NCBI RefSeq assembly: GCF_001625575.1
Contig: NZ_AUXV01000014.1
Span: forward strand, 1-59,280
DNA: 59,280 bases
Direction of reading: 5' to 3'
Origin: Pseudoalteromonas luteoviolacea S2607
GTDB lineage: Bacteria > Pseudomonadota > Gammaproteobacteria > Enterobacterales > Alteromonadaceae
The notes beneath the pieces were generated by a model. That model had not been told where the DNA came from. It saw nothing but the letters and a program-made list of their open reading frames with translations, and searched no databases. The translations under genes and the position numbers were made by a program. This document shows, piece after piece, positions 45,598-56,200 of the stretch. Numbering within the stretch: position 1 is the stretch's first letter; each line of letters starts with the position of its first letter.

Positions 45598-46238
45598 ATA
45601 GTGTAATTATGTTCTGAGCTACAAAGTAAAGGAACTAGCAGATAAAAAGACGTACTTTAAATGGTGTAACTTTGTTCTAAAGAGCACTTAATAACCAACC
45701 ACGCCCCCAAGGGATACGCTAATAAAATAGTGTAATTTCGATCCAAGCTGATTTATTGTGTAAAAAAGGGGAAAAAACCATCCTGAAACCCACTCTCAAT
45801 ACCCCAACTTACGCTACTGAAAAACTGAAGATTAGCTGAACAAATAAAAAACACCATAAAAATTATAAGCTTAATAAATGAGCATCAACATTTACTACTC
45901 AAAGATCAATATCACACCATATAACGGAAAAAAGGGTTAGATGGTGTAATATTGATCTGATTCAGCTTGCGTCGTTGTGAATAAACTCGGTTCAGAATGG
46001 TGTAGATCGGATCTTTATATAGTGGAGATCAGATCTACACCATTTTAGAAGTGTCAATTATGTATTTTTTGGGGATAGGTTAACTCATTTTAATAGTGTA
46101 ATTACGATCTGTGCCAAAATTCTGTGCATAAAAATGTGCAAAAGCTGTGTGTAAAAACCCTTGTAACCAGAAAATATAGTGTAAAATCGATCTGAGAAAG
46201 GGTGTGTTATTGATCTAAATATAGTGTAATTACGATCT
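45598..46238 (+). repeat. array of eleven 18-bp iterons at the replication origin
   Basis: Eleven copies of an 18-bp repeat, best form ATAGTGTAATTACGATCT. Forward copies start at 45598, 45661, 45727, 45941, 45997, 46093, 46176, 46199 and 46221; inverted copies are at 45903-45920 and 46026-46043. Conserved parts are GTGTA-like sequence on the left and (G)ATCT on the right. The inverted copies pair with their neighbours: 45903-45920 with 45941-45958 (20-bp spacer) and 45997-46014 with 46026-46043 (11-bp spacer). The rightmost copies are closest to consensus. Such iterons bind the Rep initiator; its gene lies 2.5 kb downstream beyond parA and parB. Together with DnaA-box-like sites and adjacent AT-rich DNA this is very probably the origin. 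Confidence 0.88.
45757..46156. other. DnaA-box-like sites within the iteron region
   Basis: Four sites match TTWTNCACA when read on the minus strand: 45757-45765 (TTTTACACA), 45976-45984 (TTATTCACA), 46123-46131 (TTATGCACA) and 46148-46156 (TTTTACACA). They lie between iterons. All four have the same orientation. This fits an iteron origin that also recruits the host DnaA. Single matches to such a loose motif are common in AT-rich DNA, so the cluster and shared direction are the main support. Confidence 0.55.
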
Positions 46239-46513
46239 AGAAAAATCAACATTGTCATTATAAATCAATAAATTAAAGAACATATTAGTACATCTAACCT
46301 TATTACCTATATATATTAACCAATATATTAATCATATTACCTAAGGTAATACATACATAACCTAGATAGCTCAATGTAATCTATGCTAATGCAAACATTG
46401 TATGGCTTGTGCTATGTTTTTTTGTAAAAGCAACATTTTCTGACATTTTAATTGAAAAACATGCTTTTTTTAAATAATATTGTTTTTATAAAATCTAACA
46501 GGAAAAAACGATA
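46239..46513 (+). promoter_or_regulatory. AT-rich region and likely parA promoter/operator
   Basis: Very AT-rich DNA between the last iteron and parA, suited to strand opening. It contains ATTACCT at 46302-46308 and a 15-bp inverted repeat, ATTACCT-A-AGGTAAT, at 46336-46350. ParA here has an N-terminal helix-turn-helix-like extension as in P1-type partition systems, where ParA represses its own operon. The inverted repeat is therefore a candidate ParA operator; this is inference. An AGGAAA ribosome site precedes the parA ATG. Confidence 0.5.
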
Positions 46514-47722
46514 ATGGCGGTTGACTTCGATGCGATGGCCCTCAGAGCAAGAACCTCTTTAAGGGAATTAAGCGAAGATATTGATACTTTAAAGGCTGAA
46601 ATTGATTTTAAAGGCTTACCTACTTACACAAAAGCAGCTGTTTACAAACAATTCCAAAAGCTTTCTAGAACAAGTGTTGATAAATATATTGCTGAATTAG
46701 AAGCTGAAGGTACAACGCTGCAAAAAAAAATACACGGCTCAATAGAAGTATATAACCTATCAATTGAAGACATCATCAAAATATACGAAAAAAAAGGGGA
46801 AAAGAAATGGCGTGATAGACACGACGAAGCTACCGTCATTTTCGTTAATTCTTTGAAAGGGGGTGTAACAAAAACGGTTTCTACCGTTTCTATAGCTCAA
46901 GGCTTTAGATTGACACCTGATTTAGTGAAAGAAGATCTTAGAATAGCGGTGATAGATATGGACCCACAAGGCTCAGCGACCATGTTTTTAAATCACCATT
47001 ACACTGTAAATAATTTTGATTATACTGCAGCTCAAATTTGTGTTAATCCTCATTTAAGTAGAGAAGAAATTTTAGAGAAAGGTTTTGTCAACTCAAATGT
47101 ACCGGGTGTTAAGCTAATGCCTGCGTCAATTGAAGACGGGTTTGTAGCCAGTTCGTGGATGGGCATCCATGAAGAATTAAAGTCAGAAGGCTACAACACA
47201 CCGGTCTATGATTTGCTGAAAACAAATCTAATTGATAAAATCAAACACGACTTTGATTTTATATTTTTGGATACAGGTCCTCACTTAGATCCTTTATTGA
47301 TGAATTCATTTGTAGCAAGTCATTTCTTAATCATGCCCGCCCCTCCTGCACATGTAGATATGCATTCAACATTGAAGTTTCTTGAACGCTTACCTTCGAT
47401 GATAAAAGAAATTGAAACCAATGGTTCACAAACAAATATTATCGGTTTTTATGGTTTTTTAACAAAGTTCATTCCTTCAAAAGAAGAGCATAGAACATCA
47501 CAAAGGCATTATGTTAAAACCCTTGATGATATGCTCCCTGAGAATCTGCCAAGTTCAGAGGCTTTTAACAAAGTTGGACAATCTTATGAAACTGTTTTGA
47601 CAATTCAAGGCAAAGATTATGACGGTTCAAAAGTAAGTTTAAAGTTGGCTGCTGACGCAGTTAAAAAACTTGCATCAGCCCTTTTCTATCAAGTAGAAAG
47701 AGATTTGGAGAAGGTGAAATAA
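46514..47722 (+). CDS. parA: ParA-type partition ATPase (type Ia)
   Basis: Protein of 402 residues. An N-terminal region of about 105 residues (TYTKAAVYKQFQKLSRTSVDKY) looks like the DNA-binding extension of type Ia ParA proteins, which repress their own operon. The ATPase follows with the deviant Walker A KGGVTKTVSTVS (about residue 116), Walker A' IDMDPQGSATMF and Walker B FIFLDTGPHLDP. ParA moves the ParB-bound centromere during segregation. The stop overlaps the start of parB by one base (TAATG), so the two are translated together. Length and order (iterons, parA, parB, rep) fit a low-copy plasmid or chromid. Base composition is similar to the flanking clusters but more AT-rich. Confidence 0.95.
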   Translation: MAVDFDAMALRARTSLRELSEDIDTLKAEIDFKGLPTYTKAAVYKQFQKLSRTSVDKYIAELEAEGTTLQKKIHGSIEVYNLSIEDIIKIYEKKGEKKWRDRHDEATVIFVNSLKGGVTKTVSTVSIAQGFRLTPDLVKEDLRIAVIDMDPQGSATMFLNHHYTVNNFDYTAAQICVNPHLSREEILEKGFVNSNVPGVKLMPASIEDGFVASSWMGIHEELKSEGYNTPVYDLLKTNLIDKIKHDFDFIFLDTGPHLDPLLMNSFVASHFLIMPAPPAHVDMHSTLKFLERLPSMIKEIETNGSQTNIIGFYGFLTKFIPSKEEHRTSQRHYVKTLDDMLPENLPSSEAFNKVGQSYETVLTIQGKDYDGSKVSLKLAADAVKKLASALFYQVERDLEKVK

Positions 47723-48657
47723 TGGCACTAAAGATAAAAGCCAGAATGGAAAATGTATTACCTGAGTCTAAGCTTGCCGATGGTTCTATTGAAAAATTAT
47801 TTCCATCAGGTAATCGAGTTCGTTTCTATCCGTTTGAAATAAACTCGAGTGATATTCCTGACAATATAAAACAATCTAAGTTTAATCCGCGTCGGTACAA
47901 TGATCTGAAGCTACCAGCAATACAGGACATACTACCCTCAATTCAAGACGCCAAACGTAATACATATCATATTTATACCGTTGGTTCGAAAGATAATTAT
48001 AAAGTAGTTGTTGGTTTACGTCGGGTTTTTGCGGTAAAGCAAACTGAAAATGCTGTGTTAATTGGGTATAGAGCTGCACATCTCGAAGAGGTAGATGAAA
48101 GGTATCTTGCTCAGTTTTCAGATGTCTATGTAGCTCCTTCTTTTGTCGATATAGGGCTGACAATTTCTATAAATGAGGAGTTTTCAAAGCTTAGTTCACG
48201 TGTACTTGGAGATATCTTCAAAGTGAGCAAAGATACTGCAAATATGGCACAAAGAATCTCAAAGCTACCTAAATCTCTTTGGGAGCTTTTTCCTGCATAT
48301 CAACATATTACATTTAGATTTGTAAAAGAGCTAACCGGATTAAATATATCAGAAGAAAAATTAGAGTCAGCGGTGCAATACGTCAAATTCAAGTTTGAGA
48401 GTGATATTGATGCCTATAAACAACAAGATAATGAAAGAGATTACGCTGTATTATCAAAAAAAATAGAGCAAATGTTATTGGCAAAACTAAGGCCAAAGCA
48501 AGTTAAGCCAAAAAATCCATGGGAAGCTAAGTTCGATTTTAAACAAATTTCAACAAAGCTAGATGCTAAAGGGCGTTTGAACATTACTTTCTCAGAGAGT
48601 ATCCCTGAGGATACCATTACAAAAGTTGCAGACTTACTAAAAAGAGAGTTGAGTTGA
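47722..48657 (+). CDS. parB: ParB-type centromere-binding protein
   Basis: Protein of 311 residues following parA with a 1-base overlap. An N-terminal region carries a ParB/Srx-like segment (KFNPRRYNDLKLP and YKVVVGLRRVFAVK), and a central helix-turn-helix region (FSKLSSRVLGDIFKVSKDTANMAQRISKLP region, about 155-190) is like P1/SopB-type ParB. The C-terminal 110 residues contain a charged helical stretch and a likely dimer domain. It should bind a parS site; I could not identify one. The similarity is clear in context and layout but more distant in sequence than for ParA. Confidence 0.85.
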   Translation: MALKIKARMENVLPESKLADGSIEKLFPSGNRVRFYPFEINSSDIPDNIKQSKFNPRRYNDLKLPAIQDILPSIQDAKRNTYHIYTVGSKDNYKVVVGLRRVFAVKQTENAVLIGYRAAHLEEVDERYLAQFSDVYVAPSFVDIGLTISINEEFSKLSSRVLGDIFKVSKDTANMAQRISKLPKSLWELFPAYQHITFRFVKELTGLNISEEKLESAVQYVKFKFESDIDAYKQQDNERDYAVLSKKIEQMLLAKLRPKQVKPKNPWEAKFDFKQISTKLDAKGRLNITFSESIPEDTITKVADLLKRELS

Positions 48658-48732
48658 TATTTCATAATGTCTTCTCAAATCTAACTGAATAGATAAGCGG
48701 CCCTGTTCTCAGAGCTGGAGGTAAATATTGTC

Positions 48733-49863
48733 ATGAACCATAAAACAGTAAAAGTTGGTAACTTACCAGAAAGCTTTCGCGAGCAGGTGAGAGATATTCA
48801 AAATGCGGACGAGGTTTTTCAATTATCGCGCTTTGTTGATACTGGGGTGATGGGTGAAAAATCAGGGCTCGTCGTTTCTAATACATTTCAGAACTATGAT
48901 CTTTGGTCTCGCTTTGTGAGAGAAAAAAGGCGTCCCTCCCTACTCTCTGAGGCAGATAAAGCGGTCACAAAAAGGAAAGTATCAGACAAAATACAAGGAA
49001 AAGAATATCAGGGCCGAATAGAGATAACCCCCGCAATAATCAGCAAAAAAGATATTGATTACATTGCCTACCCATCCGATCGAGAGGAAAAAGTTGAGCG
49101 CGCTCTGATACGTTTAGCATCCAAAGGAAATATCATAGCGATTAATGGAAAAATGGGCGAGCGCTATGCTGTTGCGTTTTCATTGAAAGAGCTACAAAAC
49201 GAAATGAAATCTGTAAATCAGACCTTGAATTTACCTGATCTAAAAGAATCTTTACAGATATTAAAGTTAGCGAGTTTACGCTTGGTTTTAGATGTGGTTG
49301 ATCCTGCGACTGGTGATGTGGAGCATTATGATACAACTACAAACTACTTAGATGCAGTTCATTTTAGTGGCGAACGAGGTAGAACAAGTGTTAAATGCAT
49401 TGCAGTGCTTAACAGTATTGTTGCTTCAAAAATTGAAAATGTAGAGTACAGAGGGTATTTATTTGAACGTACACAAAGTTTTAGCCGTTCACTATCCCGG
49501 TGGCTGGCTGTAAGGCTTTATACTATGTTCCGTTATGCGGCGACTGGGAAAAGTTATCATTTCATGCTGGTTGACCAAATGGTTAGATTTGGTGCCATTG
49601 AAAGCAATAATATTGAGAGTGGCCGTTTAGTCGCAATTAGGCGTGATATGACGCAGACGATGAGAGATTTTATCGAGGCTGATATTATCCATGACTATGA
49701 TGTTGAAAATAGAAAGGATGAGCATGATGTTATTGTTGACTACAAATACACCATCTATCCTAGTCAACGCTTTACTGAGGAAGTTATCGGCTTAAACAAA
49801 CAAGCAAAGGCCATTGAGCTTAAATCAGTAAATGAAGAGGAAATGAAAGATTTGATAAAATAA
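48733..49863 (+). CDS. plasmid/chromid replication initiator (Rep, winged-helix)
   Basis: Protein of 376 residues, the probable initiator of this replicon. Two helical, winged-helix-like halves can be seen: about 85-250 (REEKVERALIRLASKGNII, LASLRLVLDVVDPATGD, YDTTTNYLDAVHF) and about 245-370 (QSFSRSLSRWLAVRLYTMFR, YHFMLVDQMVRFGAIES). This resembles Rep proteins that bind iterons (Rep_3-like), though I would call the match moderate. A GGAGG site lies 11 bases before the ATG. It sits 75 bp after parB on the same strand and within reach of eleven iterons 2.5 kb upstream. The order iterons-parA-parB-rep fits low-copy replicons of marine gammaproteobacteria. Function is inferred mainly from context plus fold. 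Confidence 0.78.
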   Translation: MNHKTVKVGNLPESFREQVRDIQNADEVFQLSRFVDTGVMGEKSGLVVSNTFQNYDLWSRFVREKRRPSLLSEADKAVTKRKVSDKIQGKEYQGRIEITPAIISKKDIDYIAYPSDREEKVERALIRLASKGNIIAINGKMGERYAVAFSLKELQNEMKSVNQTLNLPDLKESLQILKLASLRLVLDVVDPATGDVEHYDTTTNYLDAVHFSGERGRTSVKCIAVLNSIVASKIENVEYRGYLFERTQSFSRSLSRWLAVRLYTMFRYAATGKSYHFMLVDQMVRFGAIESNNIESGRLVAIRRDMTQTMRDFIEADIIHDYDVENRKDEHDVIVDYKYTIYPSQRFTEEVIGLNKQAKAIELKSVNEEEMKDLIK

Positions 49864-50243
49864 ACTGTCGAGCGCCAGACAGATAAAATATCTTCTTGCC
49901 AGGAAAGGAATTTTAGGTGAGTGAGAACGTATGCTCCTACCGTATATAGACTTAGACCCCAATAGATATAGTGTTTTATGTAATATACACCATGTAAATT
50001 GGGTAGTGTTATATTCTTTTTATAAATGCCTAGTCACTCTTCTATGTGAGAAACTACTTTCGCAGCCCCGTTAGTAATTCTTTAATATTCCTGAGCTTAT
50101 CAATTTATAAACATCACTATTACCTTTCTGATATGTGTTGTTATTAATATTATAAACTTGTTGTTATATGATTTAGAAATGTTACACTCCGTTGGAGCAA
50201 AACTCTCCAAAATAAACTAAGAATAACAAAGAAATATATTCAG
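49864..50243. promoter_or_regulatory. region between rep and the second cluster
   Basis: AT-rich 380 bp. Just after rep a small stem (CTGTC/GACAG) may help end transcription. Two iteron-like half sites face each other: ATAGTGT at 49968-49974 and the complement of ATGGTGTA at 49986-49993. A 46-codon open frame from ATG 49931 has no recognisable content. Near 50135-50180 there are TATAAA and TATATGAT runs that could be promoter elements. A small hairpin (TTGGAG/CTCCAA, 50192-50210) sits in the likely leader of the PKS-NRPS gene. Confidence 0.4.
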
Positions 50244-53200
50244 ATGTCGATTGATAATAAGGACTTACCAGAAAACGGAATTGCTGTTATAGCGACTACC
50301 TGCCGTTTTCCAGATGCCATTACGGCGTCTAAATATTGGGAAAATATTGCCAGCGGTGTGGAATCAATTAACGAATTAAGCGCCGAAGCTAAATCATCCA
50401 TACCTGATGCTATCTTAAAACAAGATGACTACATTCAAGTAGGAAGTTTTGTTAAGGATGTAGAATTTTTTGATGCTGATTTTTTCCAGTTTACCCCCAG
50501 AGAAGCTGATGTCACAGACCCACAGCAGCGGATATTTTTAGAATGTTGTTATGAAGCGTTAGAGCTCGGTGGATACAGGGGCTTAGATTCAACTAAGTCT
50601 GTAGGCGTATTTGGTAGCACAGCCATTAGTAGCTACTTATTGAATAATCTATGGAAAAATGATGAGGTCTTCTCTTCTATTGGTGAAGCTGCGGTAGCTT
50701 ACGGCAATGATAAGGACTACCTGGCAACATCAGTTTCATATAAGCTGAATCTCACTGGTCCTAGTATTTCTGTGAATACAGCGTGCTCCTCTTCTTTAGT
50801 TGCTATAGTTGAAGCGTGTAAGAGCCTACTCACATACGAATGTGATGTCGCGCTTGCTGGTGGGGTTCGTATAGATACGCCGCAAGAACAGGGGTATCTG
50901 TATAAAGAAGGCGGCATATTCTCTAAGCAAGGCCAATGCCATGCATTTGGTGAAAATGCTGATGGAACTGTTTTTGGCAATGGGGCTGGCGTCGTTTTAT
51001 TAAAGCGTTTGGATGAAGCCTTAGAAGACGGTGATACCATAATGGCTGTTATTAGAGGGTTTGCAACTAATAATGATGGCTCTGATAAGGTTGGCTTTAC
51101 CGCTCCAAGTTTAAATGGACAAAGCAAGGTTATTTCGGAAGCCATCGCGATGGCGGATATTGACGCTGAGACTATTGGGTATATCGAGGCGCATGGTACA
51201 GGCACTGAAACAGGTGACCCTATTGAGATCGCGGCATTAAAGGATGCCTTTTCGACAAATGAAAAACAGTTTTGTGCGCTAGGCAGTGTTAAATCAAATA
51301 TCGGCCATTTAGTTTCTGCGGCGGGTGTCGCTGGGTTTATAAAAGTAGTAAAAGCGCTAGAAAGCAAACAACTCCCCCCTACTCTTCATTGTGAACATCA
51401 TAATCCAAGCATTGATTTTGAAAATAGCCCCTTTTTCACTAACACGAGTTTGTGCGATTGGAAAGAAGGTAAAAACCCACGGAGAGCTTCTGTTAGTTCT
51501 TTTGGTATCGGGGGAAGTAATGCACACATTGTGTTAGAAGAAGCGCCGAACAGAAACGCATTACCTGAATCAAATGCATCTTCTTTGATGGTGCTATCTG
51601 CAAAAACGCCAACTGCGTTAGACAGTCAGAGATCTTTATTTGCTACATTCATTGAATCAACGCAACACCGGCTCGCAGATTGTTGTTATACCTTACAAAC
51701 AGGCAGAGAACACTTTGAGTATCGCTATGCCATAGGTGTGCAGAACAAATCTGAAGCCGCAAACTTACTTTCAAAAGACACATTGTCGATAAAAGCATAC
51801 AAAAACCCTAAAGTTACGATGTTATTCTCAGGTCAAGGTAGTCAGTATTTTGAAATGGCAAAAGAACTCTACGAAAAGAATGAAACGTTTAGTTATTGGT
51901 TGGACAAAATAAGTGATGAATTTACGCCACTTATTGGCTGTGATCTAAAAAGTGTGCTTTACGTCTCTGCCTTGGATGACAAGGGCTTAGAGGTGCTTAA
52001 TCAAACATGGTTAAGTCAGCCTGCTATATTTGCGATAGAGTATAGCTTAGCGAAATTATGGCAGTCCCTTGGTGTCGATATGGCGCAAGGGCTAGGGCAC
52101 AGTATAGGTGAATACACATTAGCATGTTTGACTAATGTAATGAGCTTGGAAGATACAATAAAAATAGTGTCTGCACGTGGCCGGATTATGCATAAGGCGA
52201 CGCCAGGGAGCATGTTATCAGTTAAGCTGGCAGCAAGTGAGCTGGTTAACAAGCTTGGTGAAAATAGTGTGATCGCTGCGTACAATGCCCCCCATCTATG
52301 TGTTGTTGCTGGACCAAGTGAAGAGATTTCTGAATTACAATCAAAGCTATCGAGTGAGTATGTAAAAAGCCAGCTGCTAAAAACGTCGCACGCATTTCAC
52401 AGTCCAATGATGGATGAAGTTCTAGATGAGTTTCGAGTTGAGTTTCAAGATGTTAACTTAGCTGCACCTGATAGGCCGTATGTCTCGAGTGTTACAGGGA
52501 AATTAATTAAAGCCCACGAAGCCACATCAGTAGACTATTGGGTCCGTCAGTTAAGGGAGCCCGTTCAATTTGAGCGTGGCGTCAACACGCTCCGAGAGTT
52601 AGGCAATCAACAAGTCTTTCTTGAGGTTGGCCCTGGAAATGCGCTGGCACAAATCACGCGGAAAATTATTGATGACGAGCCTGCAATTTGCAGCTCGTTG
52701 CCACACCCCTCTCAAGAACAAGGTGCACTTGAGTTTTTCACGCAAATGGCTGGTCAAGTTTGGTGTTACGGTGTTGCATTGGATTGGTCTCAGTTAAATA
52801 GTGAGATAGCACCTAGAAAAGTTCACATGCCAACATATCCATTTGAAAAACAATATCATTGGATATCCCCTCCGGCAAATAAAACGCAAAGATTACAAAA
52901 ATCGAGGTTGGATGAATGGTTTTATTTGCCGAGCTGGCACCTTGTGCCTGAGTCCGCTTTTGCTGCGAATCAACCTATACCGTCTGAATTAAAACTCGTG
53001 TTTGGAGAAAAAGAACTACTCAGTGATATGCTTTTTGGTTTGGTGCCATCATCTGATGAAGTGATTTTTATTGGTCAGGGCGAGCACTTTGCTAAGGTAA
53101 ATAACGGCTACGAAATGCGATTTGATGAAAAGAGTCAGTATACAATGCTCTTTTCTTCTCTAGAGCAATTGCTAAGCCAATACCGTCAGTGTCATATTGT

Positions 53201-56200
53201 AGTTGCGTGGGACCTAAATGCACCGCTGGAAAAAGCATATGACGCAACGACGTTATATCGAAACCTGTTTGGCCTCATTTACCTTGCCCAAGCGCTACAA
53301 GATACAGCACAGCACTTGCCCTTCAAGTTGACAGTAATTAGTAATCATACAGAGCACCATGCTCAGTCACAATTATCGCCTGAAAATGCACTGGTGGCGC
53401 CATTGCTTGCGAGTATTGAAAATGAGATCGGTAATTTGCAAAGCTGTGCTGTATCGATAGCGCCAATTGATAAGATAGAAGAAGATGCTAAAAAGGTATT
53501 GCATTGCCTATTTAAGCAATACCAGACCGGCCAACTTAAGTACGAAAAAGAGGCTGTATGGAAAAGAGACCTCCATCAAATCAATTTATTGCCAGTATCT
53601 GAGTCGATCCCCAATTTAACAGCAGGCGGGACCTATGTCGTTATCGGTGGTCTGGGCGGTATAGGGCTTGTAACGGCTAAGTGGCTGGCCAGTAGTCAAG
53701 ATATTAACCTAGTTCTCATAAGTCGCTCTGGTGCGCCAAGCAGGAGTACTTGGAAATCGATAATGGACCAACCAGAAACCTCCCCCGAATTGCGAAATAA
53801 AATAGCGTGTTTGTTGGAACTAGAGCAGCGCGTTAACAATCTAACAGTGCTCAGTGCTGACGTTTCTGATTTTAATAGTTTACAGCAAGCTTTTGCTCAG
53901 ATTATTTTTGAACATCAGGAGGTTAATGGTGTGATTCATGCAGCAGGCATGGCAAGTATGACACGCCTGATCGCAAAGTCAGAACAAGATATCCGCGACG
54001 TTGTGGAATCGAAAATCCAAGGTACGGTGAATTTATTTAAATTACTCAACCCTGAAAAAATGGAATTCGTTTTTCTTTACTCTTCCATTGCATCATTTGT
54101 TGGTCGAGTCGGCCAAGCTGATTATTCCGCGGCAAATAGGTTTATGGAGTCTTATGCAGAGCAAATGCGTGCACATTTTGAAAATGTGGTGACCATTAAT
54201 TGGGATACTTGGCAACAGTCAGGTATGGCTGCAAATACGAATATTGACCCTAAGTTTCAGGCCCAAAAAGCACATGAACTTTCGCTTGGTATTACTGATG
54301 AAGAAGGGGTTGATGTGTTGAGCAGGGTGCTTGAAAACAGGCACTTAAACCAAATTGTAGTTTCAACTAGGCCATGGCATGCAAGAGTCCAATTAGCCAA
54401 ATCTCAGCATAATGTGACTCAGGCTCCAATGCACAAACCTCGATTCAAGAGAGACGCAGTTAAAGAGTTCGATGCGCCAGATAGTCAGCATGAAAAGATC
54501 TTAGCGGATGTATGGCGTAATCTGTTAGGTGTTACGCAAATTAGCCGTTTCGATGATTTCTTCACACTAGGCGGGGACTCTGTGCTAGCCTCGCAAGTTA
54601 TTTCGCAGCTTAAAAGTGAATACGGTATTACTGTACCTATTTCTAAGGTTTTTGCACTCACCAAATTGAATGAACTTGCATCTGAGCTTGTTGCTTCTAA
54701 AGACTTGGGTAGACCAGAGTCTGAATTTTTATGCCATCGCCCCACCACCCTACCCCTGTCATATTCTCAAAACAGGATGTGGATTCAGGAACAAGTCGCA
54801 GACAATGCATTGTTTAATATGCCTGTCTCAATACAATTTTCTGGCCATTTAGATACAGATAAATTAACGGCTGCGTTAAATATAGTAGTCCAGCGTCATG
54901 AAATCTTGAGGACGCAATTTGTGACGCGCAATGGTATGCCAGAACAGATAATTTTATCGTCTCTGGATATCGATGTGCCGGTGAGTGATCTTAGTCATCT
55001 ATCTGAATTTGAAGCCAAAAAGAAACTTTCGGAGATAGAGTCACTGTTGGCGACTAAACGTTTCTCTTTAGATTTAGCGCCTTTGCTTAGGTTTCATTTA
55101 GTTCGTCTATCTTCTGAACTGTGCCATGGAATACTGGTCTTTCATCATATGATATTTGATGCTTGGTCAGCGAAAATAGTACAAAGTGAACTGCTGGAAG
55201 TGTATTCACAGCTGCTGGCCGATTGTAAATCTGTTTCAATAGAGCCTAGGCATCAGATTGTACAATATGCTGATTTTACAATTTGGCAGCAAGCACAAGT
55301 TGAAAACCAATGGGCTACATCTCAACTTCCGTATTGGTTAGAAAATCTAGCCGACAGCCCTTCAACTTCAACCATACCATCAGATTTTAAGCGTCAAAAT
55401 AAAGGCGTGTTTAACGGTGACTTTATTCGCTTTGAGATCGATGAAAAACTCACTTCATCACTCAAATCATTGGCGCAACGATCAGACGCTACCTTATATA
55501 TGGTGTTGCTTGCAGGGTTTAAACTGTTGCTGTCACGGTATAGTGGGCAGCTCGATGTGATCGTTGGTTGTCCAATTTCGAACCGTCATCATAGTAACGA
55601 GCTTGATAATTCAGTGGGTCTGTATGTGAATACATTACCACTAAGAACGCAAATTTCCCCTTCAAATGGCTTTTTGTCTTTACTGTCGAGCGTTCGACAC
55701 TGTGCTTCCCAAGCCTATGCTCATCAAGATCTTCCATTTGATATAATAGTTGAGAAACTCGGTAGTAACAGTGCCTTACCATTCTTTCAGACTATGTTGG
55801 TTCTGCAGAATTATCCTACGCCAAATCGTCATGGTGACGGTCTAGAATATCAAATGCAAACATTGTCTAATGGTGCGTCTAAGTTTGATTTAACGATGTT
55901 TATCGAAGAAAAAGATAATGTGCTGAGCGGTCAAATAGAATTTAATACGTCTCTATATAATGAATCTACAATCAGTGCGTTAGCGAATAATTTCTTAAGC
56001 TTGATGTCGAGCTTGTCAAAAGAGCCCGAATCTCCAGTTTCTGAAGCCTTACTCATTAAAGATGAAAGTGCAGATGCTCTGGGCAGTATTCTGAGGGGGC
56101 CAAAGAAGGACCTCCCTGTAGAGAGCAACATTGTTACGTTGATCTGCGAAAAACTTCTCGAAGAACCTCATAAACCCGCTTTATATTTTGAGGGGGCAAT

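Noticed and set aside
45598..46238. CRISPR array
   Set aside because: Repeats are 18 bp, degenerate, in both orientations and irregularly spaced, next to par and rep genes; they are iterons.
50717..51367. A 216-codon open frame on the minus strand inside the ketosynthase region of the second cluster
   Set aside because: It is antisense to a highly conserved KS domain, has no ribosome site and no recognisable content; it is a shadow of codon bias.
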